From Promethearchaeia archaeon (GTDB lineage: Archaea > Asgardarchaeota > Lokiarchaeia > Sigyniarchaeales > SOKP01), in assembly GCA_029856145.1 (NCBI GenBank), contig JAHQWK010000004.1, positions 1 to 64,000 of the forward strand: DNA of 64,000 nt, read 5' to 3'. A model generated the notes under the pieces. That model made no database searches and was not told the DNA's origin. It was given only the letters and a program-made list of their open reading frames with translations. Below, piece by piece: positions 1 through 8,330 of this stretch (its first letter is position 1; each line of letters opens with the position of its first letter). The position numbers and the translations under genes are program-made.

Positions 1-133
1 TAGGATTAGTAAAATCATATTTTCTTATGATAAAATTTTGAAGCAATGAAGAGTATTCTTTTGAAAATCCCATTGTTTCTTGTGGTGAACCTAAAAGTTC
101 ATTATCATCCTTTTTTCCCCATAGCTTCCCCAT
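1..133 (-). CDS. N-terminal fragment of an unidentified protein, cut by the window edge
   Basis: A reading frame starts at an ATG at 133 on the minus strand and stays open for 44 codons to the window edge. It begins MGKLWGKKDDNELLGSP. The ATG is preceded by GAGGT about eight bases upstream, a plausible ribosome binding site, which supports the start. The visible part is charged and hydrophilic, with no signal peptide or membrane segment. I recognise no family. It is divergent from the nitroreductase gene. Confidence 0.55.
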   Translation of the reverse strand, partial: MGKLWGKKDDNELLGSPQETMGFSKEYSSLLQNFIIRKYDFTNP

Positions 134-290
134 AATATAACCTCGATATTTGTTTCTATAAAGGTTCTAATATTCTAATATTCACTCTTATAATAATTTC
201 TTATGAACATAAATAGAAGAAATATCGTGATGAATATCTACATAATACCTAGAAAACATAGTGGGTTGGGAAAAGTTTTTATTATTATAT

Positions 291-304
291 TTAACAATTG
301 TTAA
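291..304. promoter_or_regulatory. Perfect 14-bp palindrome just before the nitroreductase start codon
   Basis: TTAACAATTGTTAA is its own reverse complement and ends three bases before the ATG at 308. An AT-rich TATA-like stretch (TTTTTATTATTATATT) lies just upstream, so the palindrome would sit at or just after the transcription start. It could be an operator for a dimeric repressor. AT richness makes short palindromes likelier by chance, so this is tentative. Confidence 0.35.
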
Positions 305-307
305 AAT

Positions 308-844
308 ATGGATCTTATTAAAAATGATTTTATAGAGTTCATCAAACAGAGGAAAAGTTCTAGAAACTTTATTTATCAAAAAATTAATAAAGAAACGATT
401 CTAAATATTATAGAATGTGCTCAATGGGCGCCTTCTGGAAATAATAGTCAACCTTGGCGAGTTTGTGTAGTAATTCATCCCACTGTTAAAAGAATGCTTT
501 CGGAACTTTCTAAACATGGGGGAATTATAGAAGACGCATATGTTAATCTAGTAATATTTCTGGATCTTGAAAGAGGGTTTGATAGAGTAAAAGATATTCA
601 AGCAATCGGAGCATTCATGGAAAATATATTATTGGGGGTTCATACACAAGAAGATCTTGGTGCCGTATGGATTGGTGAGATTATAGGTCGAAAGGAAGAG
701 GTTAATGAAATTTTTAAATTTTCGAAGGATAAATTCGAGTTAATGGGGATCATAGCGATTGGGATAGTTGATGAAGCCCGAGAAAAAGCATATGAGAAAG
801 AAAGAAAACGACGCCCCTTAGACGAGTTTGTAGATTGGTATTGA
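308..844 (+). CDS. Nitroreductase-family FMN oxidoreductase
   Basis: This 178-aa protein has the nitroreductase-fold signature. A basic FMN-phosphate motif RKSSR lies at residues 15-19 and APSGNNSQPWR at residues 41-51. The MENILL...GAVWIG stretch in the middle is the usual second flavin-contacting region, and the C-terminus has the family's R-P-L-D-E tail. Family members are cytosolic homodimers that use NAD(P)H to reduce nitro compounds, quinones or flavins; some are specialised dehalogenases or F420/FMN enzymes. The substrate cannot be read from sequence. The length is at the short end of the family. The gene stands alone with its own promoter region and converges with the MFS gene that follows. 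Confidence 0.88.
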   Translation: MDLIKNDFIEFIKQRKSSRNFIYQKINKETILNIIECAQWAPSGNNSQPWRVCVVIHPTVKRMLSELSKHGGIIEDAYVNLVIFLDLERGFDRVKDIQAIGAFMENILLGVHTQEDLGAVWIGEIIGRKEEVNEIFKFSKDKFELMGIIAIGIVDEAREKAYEKERKRRPLDEFVDWY

Positions 845-874
845 TTGAGTCAATAAAAAAGTTTTTATTTTACA

Positions 875-2194
875 TTATTTCTTTTTATTATCTTGTATAG
901 ATTCTACTAAATGTGGATTGAGAATCCATATCCCAATAATAAAGAAAGATATTAACGACCACTCAACTATAATTGAAATGATAAAGGGTGCTTGGGGGCT
1001 AATGGTATCATACACTATTCCTCCTAAGAATGGCCCTATCATCATCCCAACAGATTCAAAAAGGGTAATTAAACCGAAGATTTTTCCACGGTTTTTAATA
1101 GAAACACGACTGAGGAAATTTATAAACACGAAACTTACAGTTAGCATTATTGTATTATCAACTACAAGTAAAATAGCAAAAAACCATAAACTTCCCGAAT
1201 TAATAATCAACCAAGTTACTACTCCTCCCAGTAAACTCGCAATTGCAATAGTTAGATATGGATTAATTTTATCTGCAATTGTGCCTAATCTAGGTGCTAT
1301 AAGGGCGCCTAGTAACGCTGTTGGCAAGTAGAACCATGCAACTAATTCTGCATTACTATTAATATTTTCAAGTACATAAGGTTGAATAAAAGGTCGATAA
1401 AATCCATAATTAACAGCACTCAAAAGAAAACCCGCAAACAATATTATAATTCCTAAAAAAAATAAAAAATTTGGTGATGTTTTTGAAGATTCTGTGGAAT
1501 TCTCTAATTCCGGCTCTGATAGAGAATCATTATTACTCTCAGGATATACAAATTTTTTTTCTTCATCTACTTTCCGTGAGAATTGAATCCCTGCATAAAA
1601 ATTTGAGATCCCAAACACAGGAATCGCTCCATATATAAAAAAAGCATTATTTGGTGTAAATACATTTGCTAAACTAAATATTATGAACCCAACGACTGTT
1701 CCAAGCACCATTCCAATGCCCAAGGCGAATCTCCTCTTTCCAAAGGCAGAAGATCGATGATATTTTGAAGACTTTTCAGAAATTATAGAATCTAACGGAT
1801 TCCAGAAAATATACGCTCCTAAACCTAAGATAAAGGCACTAATATACATTCCTATTAGAGACTCCAGTATTATAGAAAAATAGAGCCCCAAATAGGATAA
1901 ACCTCTCCCAAAAGAACCAATCATTATCAAAATTCGCTTAGAAAAGCGATCAGTTAAATAACCAATAAAAATTGAACTGATTAAACCTCCAAAAGTGATA
2001 ATAGAAAAAAATAATCCAAGATAACTAGCGGGGTAATTCAAAACTTGTTTAATTAAGTAGGCCATAATATATTCAATAAAAAAAAAACCTAGTGAATTCC
2101 AAACCACAATAAATATTACTGAATTGAAATCTGAAGTGAACTTTTGATGATCCGGTACTGATTCTTTTTTCTCATTTCTAAAAGTTAACCGCAT
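875..2194 (-). CDS. Major facilitator superfamily transporter
   Basis: This 439-aa polytopic membrane protein has about twelve hydrophobic segments in two halves, separated by a hydrophilic loop rich in Ser, Glu and Asn around residues 215-245. That is the usual MFS six-plus-six arrangement. The loop between helices 2 and 3 (GYLTDRFSKR, about residues 78-87) matches MFS motif A, G-x3-D-R-x-G-R-R. The substrate is unknown; drug export or sugar uptake are both possible. The next MFS gene lies 66 bases away on the same strand but is only distantly similar. No Shine-Dalgarno is obvious before the ATG, so the transcript may be nearly leaderless. Confidence 0.9.
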   Translation of the reverse strand: MRLTFRNEKKESVPDHQKFTSDFNSVIFIVVWNSLGFFFIEYIMAYLIKQVLNYPASYLGLFFSIITFGGLISSIFIGYLTDRFSKRILIMIGSFGRGLSYLGLYFSIILESLIGMYISAFILGLGAYIFWNPLDSIISEKSSKYHRSSAFGKRRFALGIGMVLGTVVGFIIFSLANVFTPNNAFFIYGAIPVFGISNFYAGIQFSRKVDEEKKFVYPESNNDSLSEPELENSTESSKTSPNFLFFLGIIILFAGFLLSAVNYGFYRPFIQPYVLENINSNAELVAWFYLPTALLGALIAPRLGTIADKINPYLTIAIASLLGGVVTWLIINSGSLWFFAILLVVDNTIMLTVSFVFINFLSRVSIKNRGKIFGLITLFESVGMMIGPFLGGIVYDTISPQAPFIISIIVEWSLISFFIIGIWILNPHLVESIQDNKKK

Positions 2195-2260
2195 TTTAGT
2201 GATTAGGAAAATAAAGTACAGAAAAAAAGATTTGTGGTTTAAATAGGTTTTCTCAATTGA

Positions 2261-3712
2261 TTAATCTGTTTTAGATTTATTGCTTAATTCGGTTTCTCGT
2301 TGTTTCAAAATAGCGGAAACACGATTTACATCATCATTTATCCATATAGTAGCAAGTAGCCATAAAAGAGCACCCATTATACCTAAAATTAATGTTACTA
2401 AAACTGTTAATTGGTAATTTTGATTAAATGTCATTAAAACAATTCCTGCAATTATTGGACCTGTCCCACTTCCAATCGCTTCTAAAAATTGATTTGCTGA
2501 TGAAATTTTTCCTTGAGCTTCAGGTAAATTTATTTCTTGCAATACAGGTGGTTGATTTATATTCCAGAGACCAACAAAAGAACGTCCTATAAACATTATC
2601 AGACCTAGTATCCAAAAAGTTGGAAGTGAGAATATAAATATGATGCTACTTCCTTGTTCAATAGTCATGTTTGGAATTGGTAGAGTAAAGAAAAATATAA
2701 AACCAGTAAATAGAATGATGGCTGACAAAACTATCATATAAATTCGGTATTTGATATTTTTTTTAGCTAATCGATCAGAAACCTTGGCAAAAGCAAAAGA
2801 ACCAATTAAACCTCCTGGCAATCCAAATATTATTAGATATAGTGCTACTACAAGAGGAGAAATATTATGAGGAGGACTTGTTAAATATGCAATAAGTAGA
2901 AAATCAGGAACAGCCAATAATATTGTAGTAAAAATGCCTTCGAAGAATGCGATTAAGTTTGTAGGCTTAAATATCGTTGATTTTATTGTTTCTTTATTTA
3001 ATTTATATTCATACACAACTTTTTCACTTGAAAGGACGCTTTTTAATTCTTTGCGCGTTGCACCCCTTTTTGGCTCTTTTCCTCTTATCAATATTATTAA
3101 TCCAAAAAATAGTGCTATAATTCCCATTATCACGAAATATTGTCTCCAGTAATTATTTTCAAATAATATCGCTGAAACTACCATTCCTACAATTTGAAAC
3201 AGTTGAAAAAATCCTTGCATAGCGCCATAAAATTGAGATCGCTCTTTATCTTCCGTTGAATCATTAGCATGGGAAGTAATAAGAGGCCAGATGCCTCCGA
3301 TTGAAAAGCCTCTAACCAAGCTAAAGACTAAGAAAAAAATATATGTTGTTTGACCCTGACCCTCTGGTACAAATCCATTAAAAAACAGACCGATACCATA
3401 AATAAATTCTACAAATGCCATTAATTTTATGCGAGATATTTTATCGGCTAATGCTCCAAATAAAATACCCGAAATAGCAATTATGTAGATTGAAGTTCCT
3501 GTTAAAATTCCTAACTCGCCAGCATGAAGTTCAAAAGCTAAAAGACCATCACCGGGCCACATAATAAATGCAGCAATCACGATATTGATAATTAAAGCAG
3601 AAACTGTAAAAGCATAAGAATTATAGATAAGAAAATGTGGCCAAAGTCTTTTTATTAATATTAGAAAACCAGTTTTTTCTTCAGAATCTTCTGAGCTGTT
3701 TCTCATATTCAT
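2261..3712 (-). CDS. Major facilitator superfamily transporter
   Basis: This 483-aa protein has about twelve hydrophobic segments. Helices 2-3 are joined by GALADKISRIKL (about residues 86-97), an MFS motif A. Acidic and basic ends lie in the cytoplasm, and a hydrophilic central loop covers about residues 210-245. The region after the middle (GLPGGLIGSFAFAKVSDRLAKK) repeats motif A in the second half, as expected for MFS. The substrate is unknown. An ATG three codons downstream (MRNSS) is an alternative start. TATA-like AAAGCTTTTTATT lies about 30 bases upstream, so it probably has its own promoter. It is the upstream member of a tandem MFS pair. Confidence 0.9.
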   Translation of the reverse strand: MNMRNSSEDSEEKTGFLILIKRLWPHFLIYNSYAFTVSALIINIVIAAFIMWPGDGLLAFELHAGELGILTGTSIYIIAISGILFGALADKISRIKLMAFVEFIYGIGLFFNGFVPEGQGQTTYIFFLVFSLVRGFSIGGIWPLITSHANDSTEDKERSQFYGAMQGFFQLFQIVGMVVSAILFENNYWRQYFVIMGIIALFFGLIILIRGKEPKRGATRKELKSVLSSEKVVYEYKLNKETIKSTIFKPTNLIAFFEGIFTTILLAVPDFLLIAYLTSPPHNISPLVVALYLIIFGLPGGLIGSFAFAKVSDRLAKKNIKYRIYMIVLSAIILFTGFIFFFTLPIPNMTIEQGSSIIFIFSLPTFWILGLIMFIGRSFVGLWNINQPPVLQEINLPEAQGKISSANQFLEAIGSGTGPIIAGIVLMTFNQNYQLTVLVTLILGIMGALLWLLATIWINDDVNRVSAILKQRETELSNKSKTD

Positions 3713-3757
3713 AATAATGGCAGAAAATGATTATGAAAATAAAAAGCTTTATAAAAT

Positions 3758-4411
3758 TTATAACCAAAAATGAATTATTGGTGAGAAAGTTTCTCCTAAC
3801 CAGTAATAAAAAACAATCCAATATTCGTAAGTAAATCCAAGAAATAATAGAGCATATAAAACTCCAAAAACAAATCCAAAAATTACGTCAATAGGGTAGT
3901 GTACTCCAAGTATTAATCTAGAAATCGCCATAATAATATCTAAAACAATAAATACAGATATGATAATCCAAAAAAACTCCGAAAAATAATAAGCAAATAT
4001 AAATCCAAAGAATAATAGAAATGTGACGTGCCCCGAAGGGAATGATTGCTTTTCTGATTCTTTCATTATGTAAGGAATTCTAATAAAATCATCATGTTTT
4101 TTCACACCTTCCTTTTGAAGGGTAATAAATGGACGATTTCTTCTAATAATTTTATATCGTATTATACTATGAATAATGATACTTTGTTCAAAACCACCTG
4201 TAAAGAGCACTAACAGATAATAATCCTTTGTGATGTACCCATAAATAAACCAAGCTAGCCAAACAAGCCCCCAGAAATACAAAGAGCCAAGAAAACTATA
4301 AATGATGGCAAACTTTTTAGTTCTTCTACTAAAACCACTTTTATAAATAGTTAGAAAAGTTTTTTGATCCCATGCTTCTAGCTTTTCAAGGTATTCTGAT
4401 AATGTTGACAT
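3758..4411 (-). CDS. PAP2-family membrane phosphatase
   Basis: This 217-aa integral membrane protein carries the three PAP2/acid-phosphatase motifs. Motif 1 is a basic stretch ending in Arg-Pro at residues 93-94, motif 2 is PSGH at 125-128, and motif 3 is SR-x5-H-x3-D at 164-175. The two catalytic histidines (128, 171) and the Asp are intact. About six membrane segments flank the motifs. The family removes phosphate from lipid phosphates or isoprenyl pyrophosphates at the membrane. In an archaeon the likely substrates are polyprenyl-phosphate carriers or archaeal phospholipid intermediates. It is oriented like the two MFS genes, 45 bases from the nearer one. Confidence 0.87.
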   Translation of the reverse strand: MSTLSEYLEKLEAWDQKTFLTIYKSGFSRRTKKFAIIYSFLGSLYFWGLVWLAWFIYGYITKDYYLLVLFTGGFEQSIIIHSIIRYKIIRRNRPFITLQKEGVKKHDDFIRIPYIMKESEKQSFPSGHVTFLLFFGFIFAYYFSEFFWIIISVFIVLDIIMAISRLILGVHYPIDVIFGFVFGVLYALLFLGFTYEYWIVFYYWLGETFSPIIHFWL

Positions 4412-4765
4412 GTTTAAGTTATTGGAATAATTTGGGGCAGAATTTATATAATTTACACAAATTGATATTTATACTTTTTGCTACTCTTAATCATCTTGTT
4501 TGATTTTATTATTCCGAATATAATTAGTATTATTTTAAAGATGTGACAGTTTTTGAAGATCTTGTAAAACTTTAAAACCAAATATATATCTACCATTAAA
4601 ATTTCAATATCATTAAATTGTTATTGTTTCAATTTTAAAGATTTCAAAGGATCTCTACTTATTTGTATAAACGGTATGTAGAATCAACAACAACTTTTTA
4701 TATTGGAATTTATTTTAGAGAAGTAAGCAGTTAAATTTTAGATTTCCCAAATATTTAATTAAATT
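4412..4765. promoter_or_regulatory. Divergent intergenic region with promoters on both strands
   Basis: The region is 354 bases with no convincing reading frame. On the minus strand, TATA-like AAAAGTATAAATAT at about 4466-4480 would serve the PAP2 gene. On the plus strand, CTTTTTATATTGG at about 4693-4705 would serve the 2TM gene at 4766. I see nothing else recognisable between them. Confidence 0.4.
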
Positions 4766-5278
4766 ATGAATGAAAATAACGCATTTTCAGAAGAAAGTCT
4801 AAGAAAAATAGCAGCACAGAAAGTAAGTTTCAGGTTTTCTGTGAAAATCCACGCATATGTTTTTATCTTAATCAATGTATTGCTTATTATCGTAAATCTT
4901 GTCTTTACACCAGGAATCTATTGGTTTTTTTTCCCCCTTTTTTCATGGTTAATAGGTTTTAATATGCACACCTTAGCATATATTTTATATGCTAGAGGAG
5001 TTTATCCAATGGCTAAACGTGGAGTGATATATCATTTAACATCATATATTTTTGTAATGCTTTTTTTATTTATCATCAATTTTACAACACTTTCAGCTTA
5101 TTATTGGGTCATTTTTCCTGCAATTTTTTGGGGTGCAGCTGTTATTTTACACATATTATTTTATATACAATATCTTAGTGGAAAACCGGAAGAAGGCAGG
5201 AAGTTTAAATCAAGAAAAGAACGCGCAATTGAAAAAGAACTGGAAAAAATGAGAAAAAAACAAGTAAAAAAAAATTAG
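4766..5278 (+). CDS. Tandem 2TM-domain membrane protein
   Basis: This 170-aa protein has two repeats of the 2TM domain: a basic amphipathic lead-in with a conserved His, then two membrane helices joined by a short aromatic turn. Repeat 1 spans about residues 15-76 (KIHAYVFILIN ... WFFFPLFSWLIGFNMH) and repeat 2 about 85-145 (GVIYHLTSYIF ... YYWVIFPAIFWGAAVILH). The C-terminus is a highly charged Lys/Glu/Arg tail. In bacteria this domain often sits near sensors or regulators, with no assigned biochemical role. It ends 12 bases before a PadR regulator gene, which suggests an operon in which the regulator controls or senses through this membrane protein. Confidence 0.75.
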   Translation: MNENNAFSEESLRKIAAQKVSFRFSVKIHAYVFILINVLLIIVNLVFTPGIYWFFFPLFSWLIGFNMHTLAYILYARGVYPMAKRGVIYHLTSYIFVMLFLFIINFTTLSAYYWVIFPAIFWGAAVILHILFYIQYLSGKPEEGRKFKSRKERAIEKELEKMRKKQVKKN

Positions 5279-5290
5279 AACAAGTTTAAA

Positions 5291-5917
5291 ATGTGGCTAG
5301 GAAAATTTTTGGATCTTGAAGATGACATTGAAGAATTGAGATCTAGAATTAAAAAGGAAATTTTTAATAACCTTCATAAAAGTAAGCTTACTCCTCTTGA
5401 ATTTACCATAATTGAGACAATATTTAATAGTAAGCAACTTTCTGGTTATGATTTGATAAAAAATTTAAATAGAAGTTTTGCAGGTACATGGGAAGCGCAA
5501 TCTGGTACAATTTATCCAATATTGAGAAAATTAGAAAAAGATGGCTTTTTAAAGGCACAAAAAGTAAAGAGTCCAATAGGACCAATAAAAAAAGTTTATT
5601 CTTTAACTGAAGCAGGTGATGAACTATTAAAATATAAAGTGAATAAAAATTATTACGATCAACTTAAGTTCGTTGAGAATTTCTTAGTAGAACTCTCCTC
5701 AATTTTCATTCGTTCATTTCCTAGTAAAGAACAGAAACAAAAAATTTCGGAAATACAAAAAGCTCTTAACGAAACCCTCAAAAATGTGATGCATAATATT
5801 CCTCCAACACTTGAGTTTAAAACAATGTGTAATAATTGTGAGGCTGAAATTGGTCGAGAAGTAGCCTATTGCCCACAATGTGGAGAATCTTTATTCATTG
5901 AGAAAGAAAATGAATAG
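5291..5917 (+). CDS. PadR-family transcriptional regulator with a C-terminal zinc ribbon
   Basis: This 208-aa protein has an N-terminal PadR winged helix at about residues 33-115. It contains LSGYDLIKNLN and SGTIYPILRKLEKDGFL, the recognition-helix hallmark of PadR proteins. A helical middle follows, and the C-terminus has a four-cysteine ribbon, CNNC-x10-CPQC. PadR proteins are dimeric repressors that often control a neighbouring membrane protein, here the 2TM gene 12 bases upstream. The zinc ribbon is an addition to the usual PadR architecture and could serve dimerisation, metal sensing or protein contact. No effector can be deduced. Confidence 0.86.
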   Translation: MWLGKFLDLEDDIEELRSRIKKEIFNNLHKSKLTPLEFTIIETIFNSKQLSGYDLIKNLNRSFAGTWEAQSGTIYPILRKLEKDGFLKAQKVKSPIGPIKKVYSLTEAGDELLKYKVNKNYYDQLKFVENFLVELSSIFIRSFPSKEQKQKISEIQKALNETLKNVMHNIPPTLEFKTMCNNCEAEIGREVAYCPQCGESLFIEKENE

Positions 5918-5945
5918 AAAATAAAAAAATAATTTTCAATTAAAA

Positions 5946-7214
5946 TTATTCAATATTAATGCCCAGTTTTCTAAAAACTTTAAGCAACTCATCGTTCGCT
6001 AAATGTTTTAAAATATCCTCTAAGGGGGCTATTATCTCATCCTTCGTGGTAGTTCTGTTCCTACTTATTCTGCCCTCTCTTATTTCTAGAGATCGTTGAG
6101 CCCAGCTGAACTCGTCGTTAAATGTAAAGAGCACATCCCTATAAGCGCTTTCAGTTCCTCCATTCCTAGCTAGGGGTTTTTCTCCAACAGGGATTTCGGG
6201 ATCCTGTAAATAACACCAATCAAGTATCACCCACTCTAATTTTCTATCGGAATCTGGGCGATCTGCAAGATATAGACAATAAGCATGACCACCGACTTCC
6301 GTGTCCGATGGAGCAAACACAGGATCAGCTATCACTTCTGCAGCAGCTACTTTTACACGCCAGCTTGGGATACCGGCATTGATCAATAAAGCAGCAATCA
6401 GTATAGCACCATCTTCACAGTCTCCTATTTCAGCTTGTATACTCTCAAATGGAAACAACCAAAATTCTTCAATCTCTGCAGTTAAATCATCGTATTTATA
6501 TTTCAGAAAATTACAGACGAAATTTTGTATTACAAAAGCGGTTTCATTAGGTGTTTCTTTCCGTAATCCCACCTGTGTTATAACATGCCATAGAATTGCA
6601 TCATCTTTTTTAATAAAAGACTTAACATCTGCATCTATTCGTTTTTTGTACGCTTCTGCTCTTAATGCCCTGCCCGTGTATATGATTGGAGCAGTTTCCC
6701 ATTTATTATTCCAAAATTCGGGGCCATACTCTCCATATTCTCCCTTAAATTTCTCGATGGGTACATAATCAATTTTAGGTATAGGTGATGGTTTAGGTTC
6801 ATCTTTTTTCGCTGGTTTTTTCTCTGGGGCTCCTGAAAGATCTTTGGCTGCTTTAATCCAAGTCTCAATATCCTTTTGAGCAGGAATTTTTGCGAGAACT
6901 TTAGGCTTATCTTTTTTTAATTGTTTTAACTTTTCCAAAGTACTTTTTGGATTTCTATAAGCAAATTCCTTCACAGAATCGATACCGATAAGATTTAAGG
7001 CATTAGCCATTTCAGGGCCTACACCTTCAATTTGCATTAATTCTGCGTGTTCTTGCCATGTATCAAGCGCTTTTACAGAAACACCAACTTTTCTAGCGAG
7101 TTTTCCAATTTCACTTTTAGTAAGTGGAATTAAATCTTCTGTACTTGATATTCCTTCTTTCTCTAAAAGTTTAGCATGTTTTACTTCTAGACCAATAATT
7201 TCTGTTAATTTCAA
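5946..7214 (-). CDS. Helix-hairpin-helix protein with a transglutaminase-like (papain-fold) domain
   Basis: The 422-aa protein has two parts. Residues 1-100 hold a tandem helix-hairpin-helix region (about 3-35 and 58-85, with IEGVGPEMANAL) of the DUF4332 type. A Lys/Pro-rich linker spans 130-150. The C-terminal domain has a transglutaminase-like catalytic triad: Cys266 in GDCEDG, His310 in GGHAYC and Asp332 in LDWC. The predicted activity is a cysteine protease, amidase or protein cross-linking reaction in the cytoplasm, since there is no signal peptide. The substrate is unknown. The HhH part would bind nucleic acid or protein. The gene is convergent with the PadR gene and appears monocistronic. 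Confidence 0.75.
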   Translation of the reverse strand: MKLTEIIGLEVKHAKLLEKEGISSTEDLIPLTKSEIGKLARKVGVSVKALDTWQEHAELMQIEGVGPEMANALNLIGIDSVKEFAYRNPKSTLEKLKQLKKDKPKVLAKIPAQKDIETWIKAAKDLSGAPEKKPAKKDEPKPSPIPKIDYVPIEKFKGEYGEYGPEFWNNKWETAPIIYTGRALRAEAYKKRIDADVKSFIKKDDAILWHVITQVGLRKETPNETAFVIQNFVCNFLKYKYDDLTAEIEEFWLFPFESIQAEIGDCEDGAILIAALLINAGIPSWRVKVAAAEVIADPVFAPSDTEVGGHAYCLYLADRPDSDRKLEWVILDWCYLQDPEIPVGEKPLARNGGTESAYRDVLFTFNDEFSWAQRSLEIREGRISRNRTTTKDEIIAPLEDILKHLANDELLKVFRKLGINIE

Positions 7215-7343
7215 TTCTCTTACTCCTTATTTTTAAGTTAAATTGAATTTGATTTGTAAAAATATTGTATGCTTAGTTTAAATTCTTTTTCGAAAGTAGC
7301 TAAAAATTAAGTTTTTAGAGTTTTCTTAATGGACTTAAAACTT

Positions 7344-8039
7344 TTAAAAGTGAATAGGAAATTTCTTTTTTGATTCCTCCTTTGAAATGGTTAGAAGAGC
7401 TTCAGTTTCCACTAAGGCGTAAATTAAATCAGCAATTTCTTCATTACTTAATTTGAAAGATTTACTAACTTCTGTAAATAAATTATCCAATAAAATTTGA
7501 CCTTTTTCTTTATGAGCAAGAACTTTAGCAAATTGATAAATCTTTTTTGCTTTAGGAGGTAATTTTTTTCTTCTTGTTGAGCCTATTTTAAAAGGTAAAG
7601 TCAGATATAAATGGAAGATATCCTCCATTTCTTTATTTAAACTTTGTCGTGAATAAGGATCCTTTCGAAACACCGAGATATCTCCTTCGAATTTTGTGTA
7701 TAACTCTTGTATTTCTCTTTCGTATTGATTTTCAAATAGTTTACAGAAAAATTTCAATATTTCTCTCGTAAATCGAATAGGTTTATATTTAAGTATTAGA
7801 GTAATCCAAACTAATTTTCCAGCTCTTGTTATTAAATACTTCCCTTCGAGAGTAGCTTGTTCAATTTCCCCCTCTTCTGAAGGTAAATCTAATATCTCAT
7901 ACTGAACTGAACTTCGGAACATATCAAGTATGTCAGGATCGAAATCACCAGCTGTTTTATAATAAATAATCTCTCTCGATTCCCTATGAGTTATAACAAT
8001 ATATTCAATTGATAATGCTAAAGAAAGATACTCAGACAT
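7344..8039 (-). CDS. Longin-like domain protein of unknown function
   Basis: This 231-aa soluble protein starts with a roughly 120-residue alpha/beta region. It reads like a longin domain: strand YIVITHRES, a turn, strand KYLITRAGKLVWITLIL, then a long helix FTREILKFFCKLFENQYEREI. The C-terminal part (about 130-231) is helical and charged. Longin domains are the fold of SNARE N-termini and adaptor small subunits and are unusually common in Asgard archaea, where they are thought to partner small GTPases. That link is family knowledge; no GTPase gene lies nearby. The call rests on pattern only and could be another alpha/beta fold. Confidence 0.5.
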   Translation of the reverse strand: MSEYLSLALSIEYIVITHRESREIIYYKTAGDFDPDILDMFRSSVQYEILDLPSEEGEIEQATLEGKYLITRAGKLVWITLILKYKPIRFTREILKFFCKLFENQYEREIQELYTKFEGDISVFRKDPYSRQSLNKEMEDIFHLYLTLPFKIGSTRRKKLPPKAKKIYQFAKVLAHKEKGQILLDNLFTEVSKSFKLSNEEIADLIYALVETEALLTISKEESKKKFPIHF

Positions 8040-8330
8040 TGAAATCTGTACCTATCACTGTGATTTCTATGTATATTGAATAGTCCCTTTTTTATTTATA
8101 ATTTTGCTCATTAAATCCAAATAAGTAAGAATTTGTAAAGAAATTAAATCTAGAATCCTCCATTAGAGTAATTATTTGATATGTAAAAAAAAGGCTAAAA
8201 ATGTCATCATATTTTTATTCACATATAACTTACTATTTAACAAAATCATAACCGTTGTTTTTGGGTAATTTTTGAGTATATCATAGTCGTTTTAGAGTTT
8301 GCTGATAAATAACAATGATGGAGGATATAA

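Noticed and set aside
188..379. 63-aa minus-strand frame upstream of the nitroreductase
   Set aside because: It overlaps the palindrome and start of the nitroreductase and shows no domain features.
918..1331. 137-aa plus-strand frame opposite the first MFS gene
   Set aside because: It lies wholly inside the MFS gene, whose motif A and helix pattern are clear. The plus-strand product has no independent features.
6301..6768. 155-aa plus-strand frame inside the transglutaminase-like gene
   Set aside because: It is antisense to the stretch with the Cys266 motif and the HhH linker, which are well supported. It looks like a shadow.
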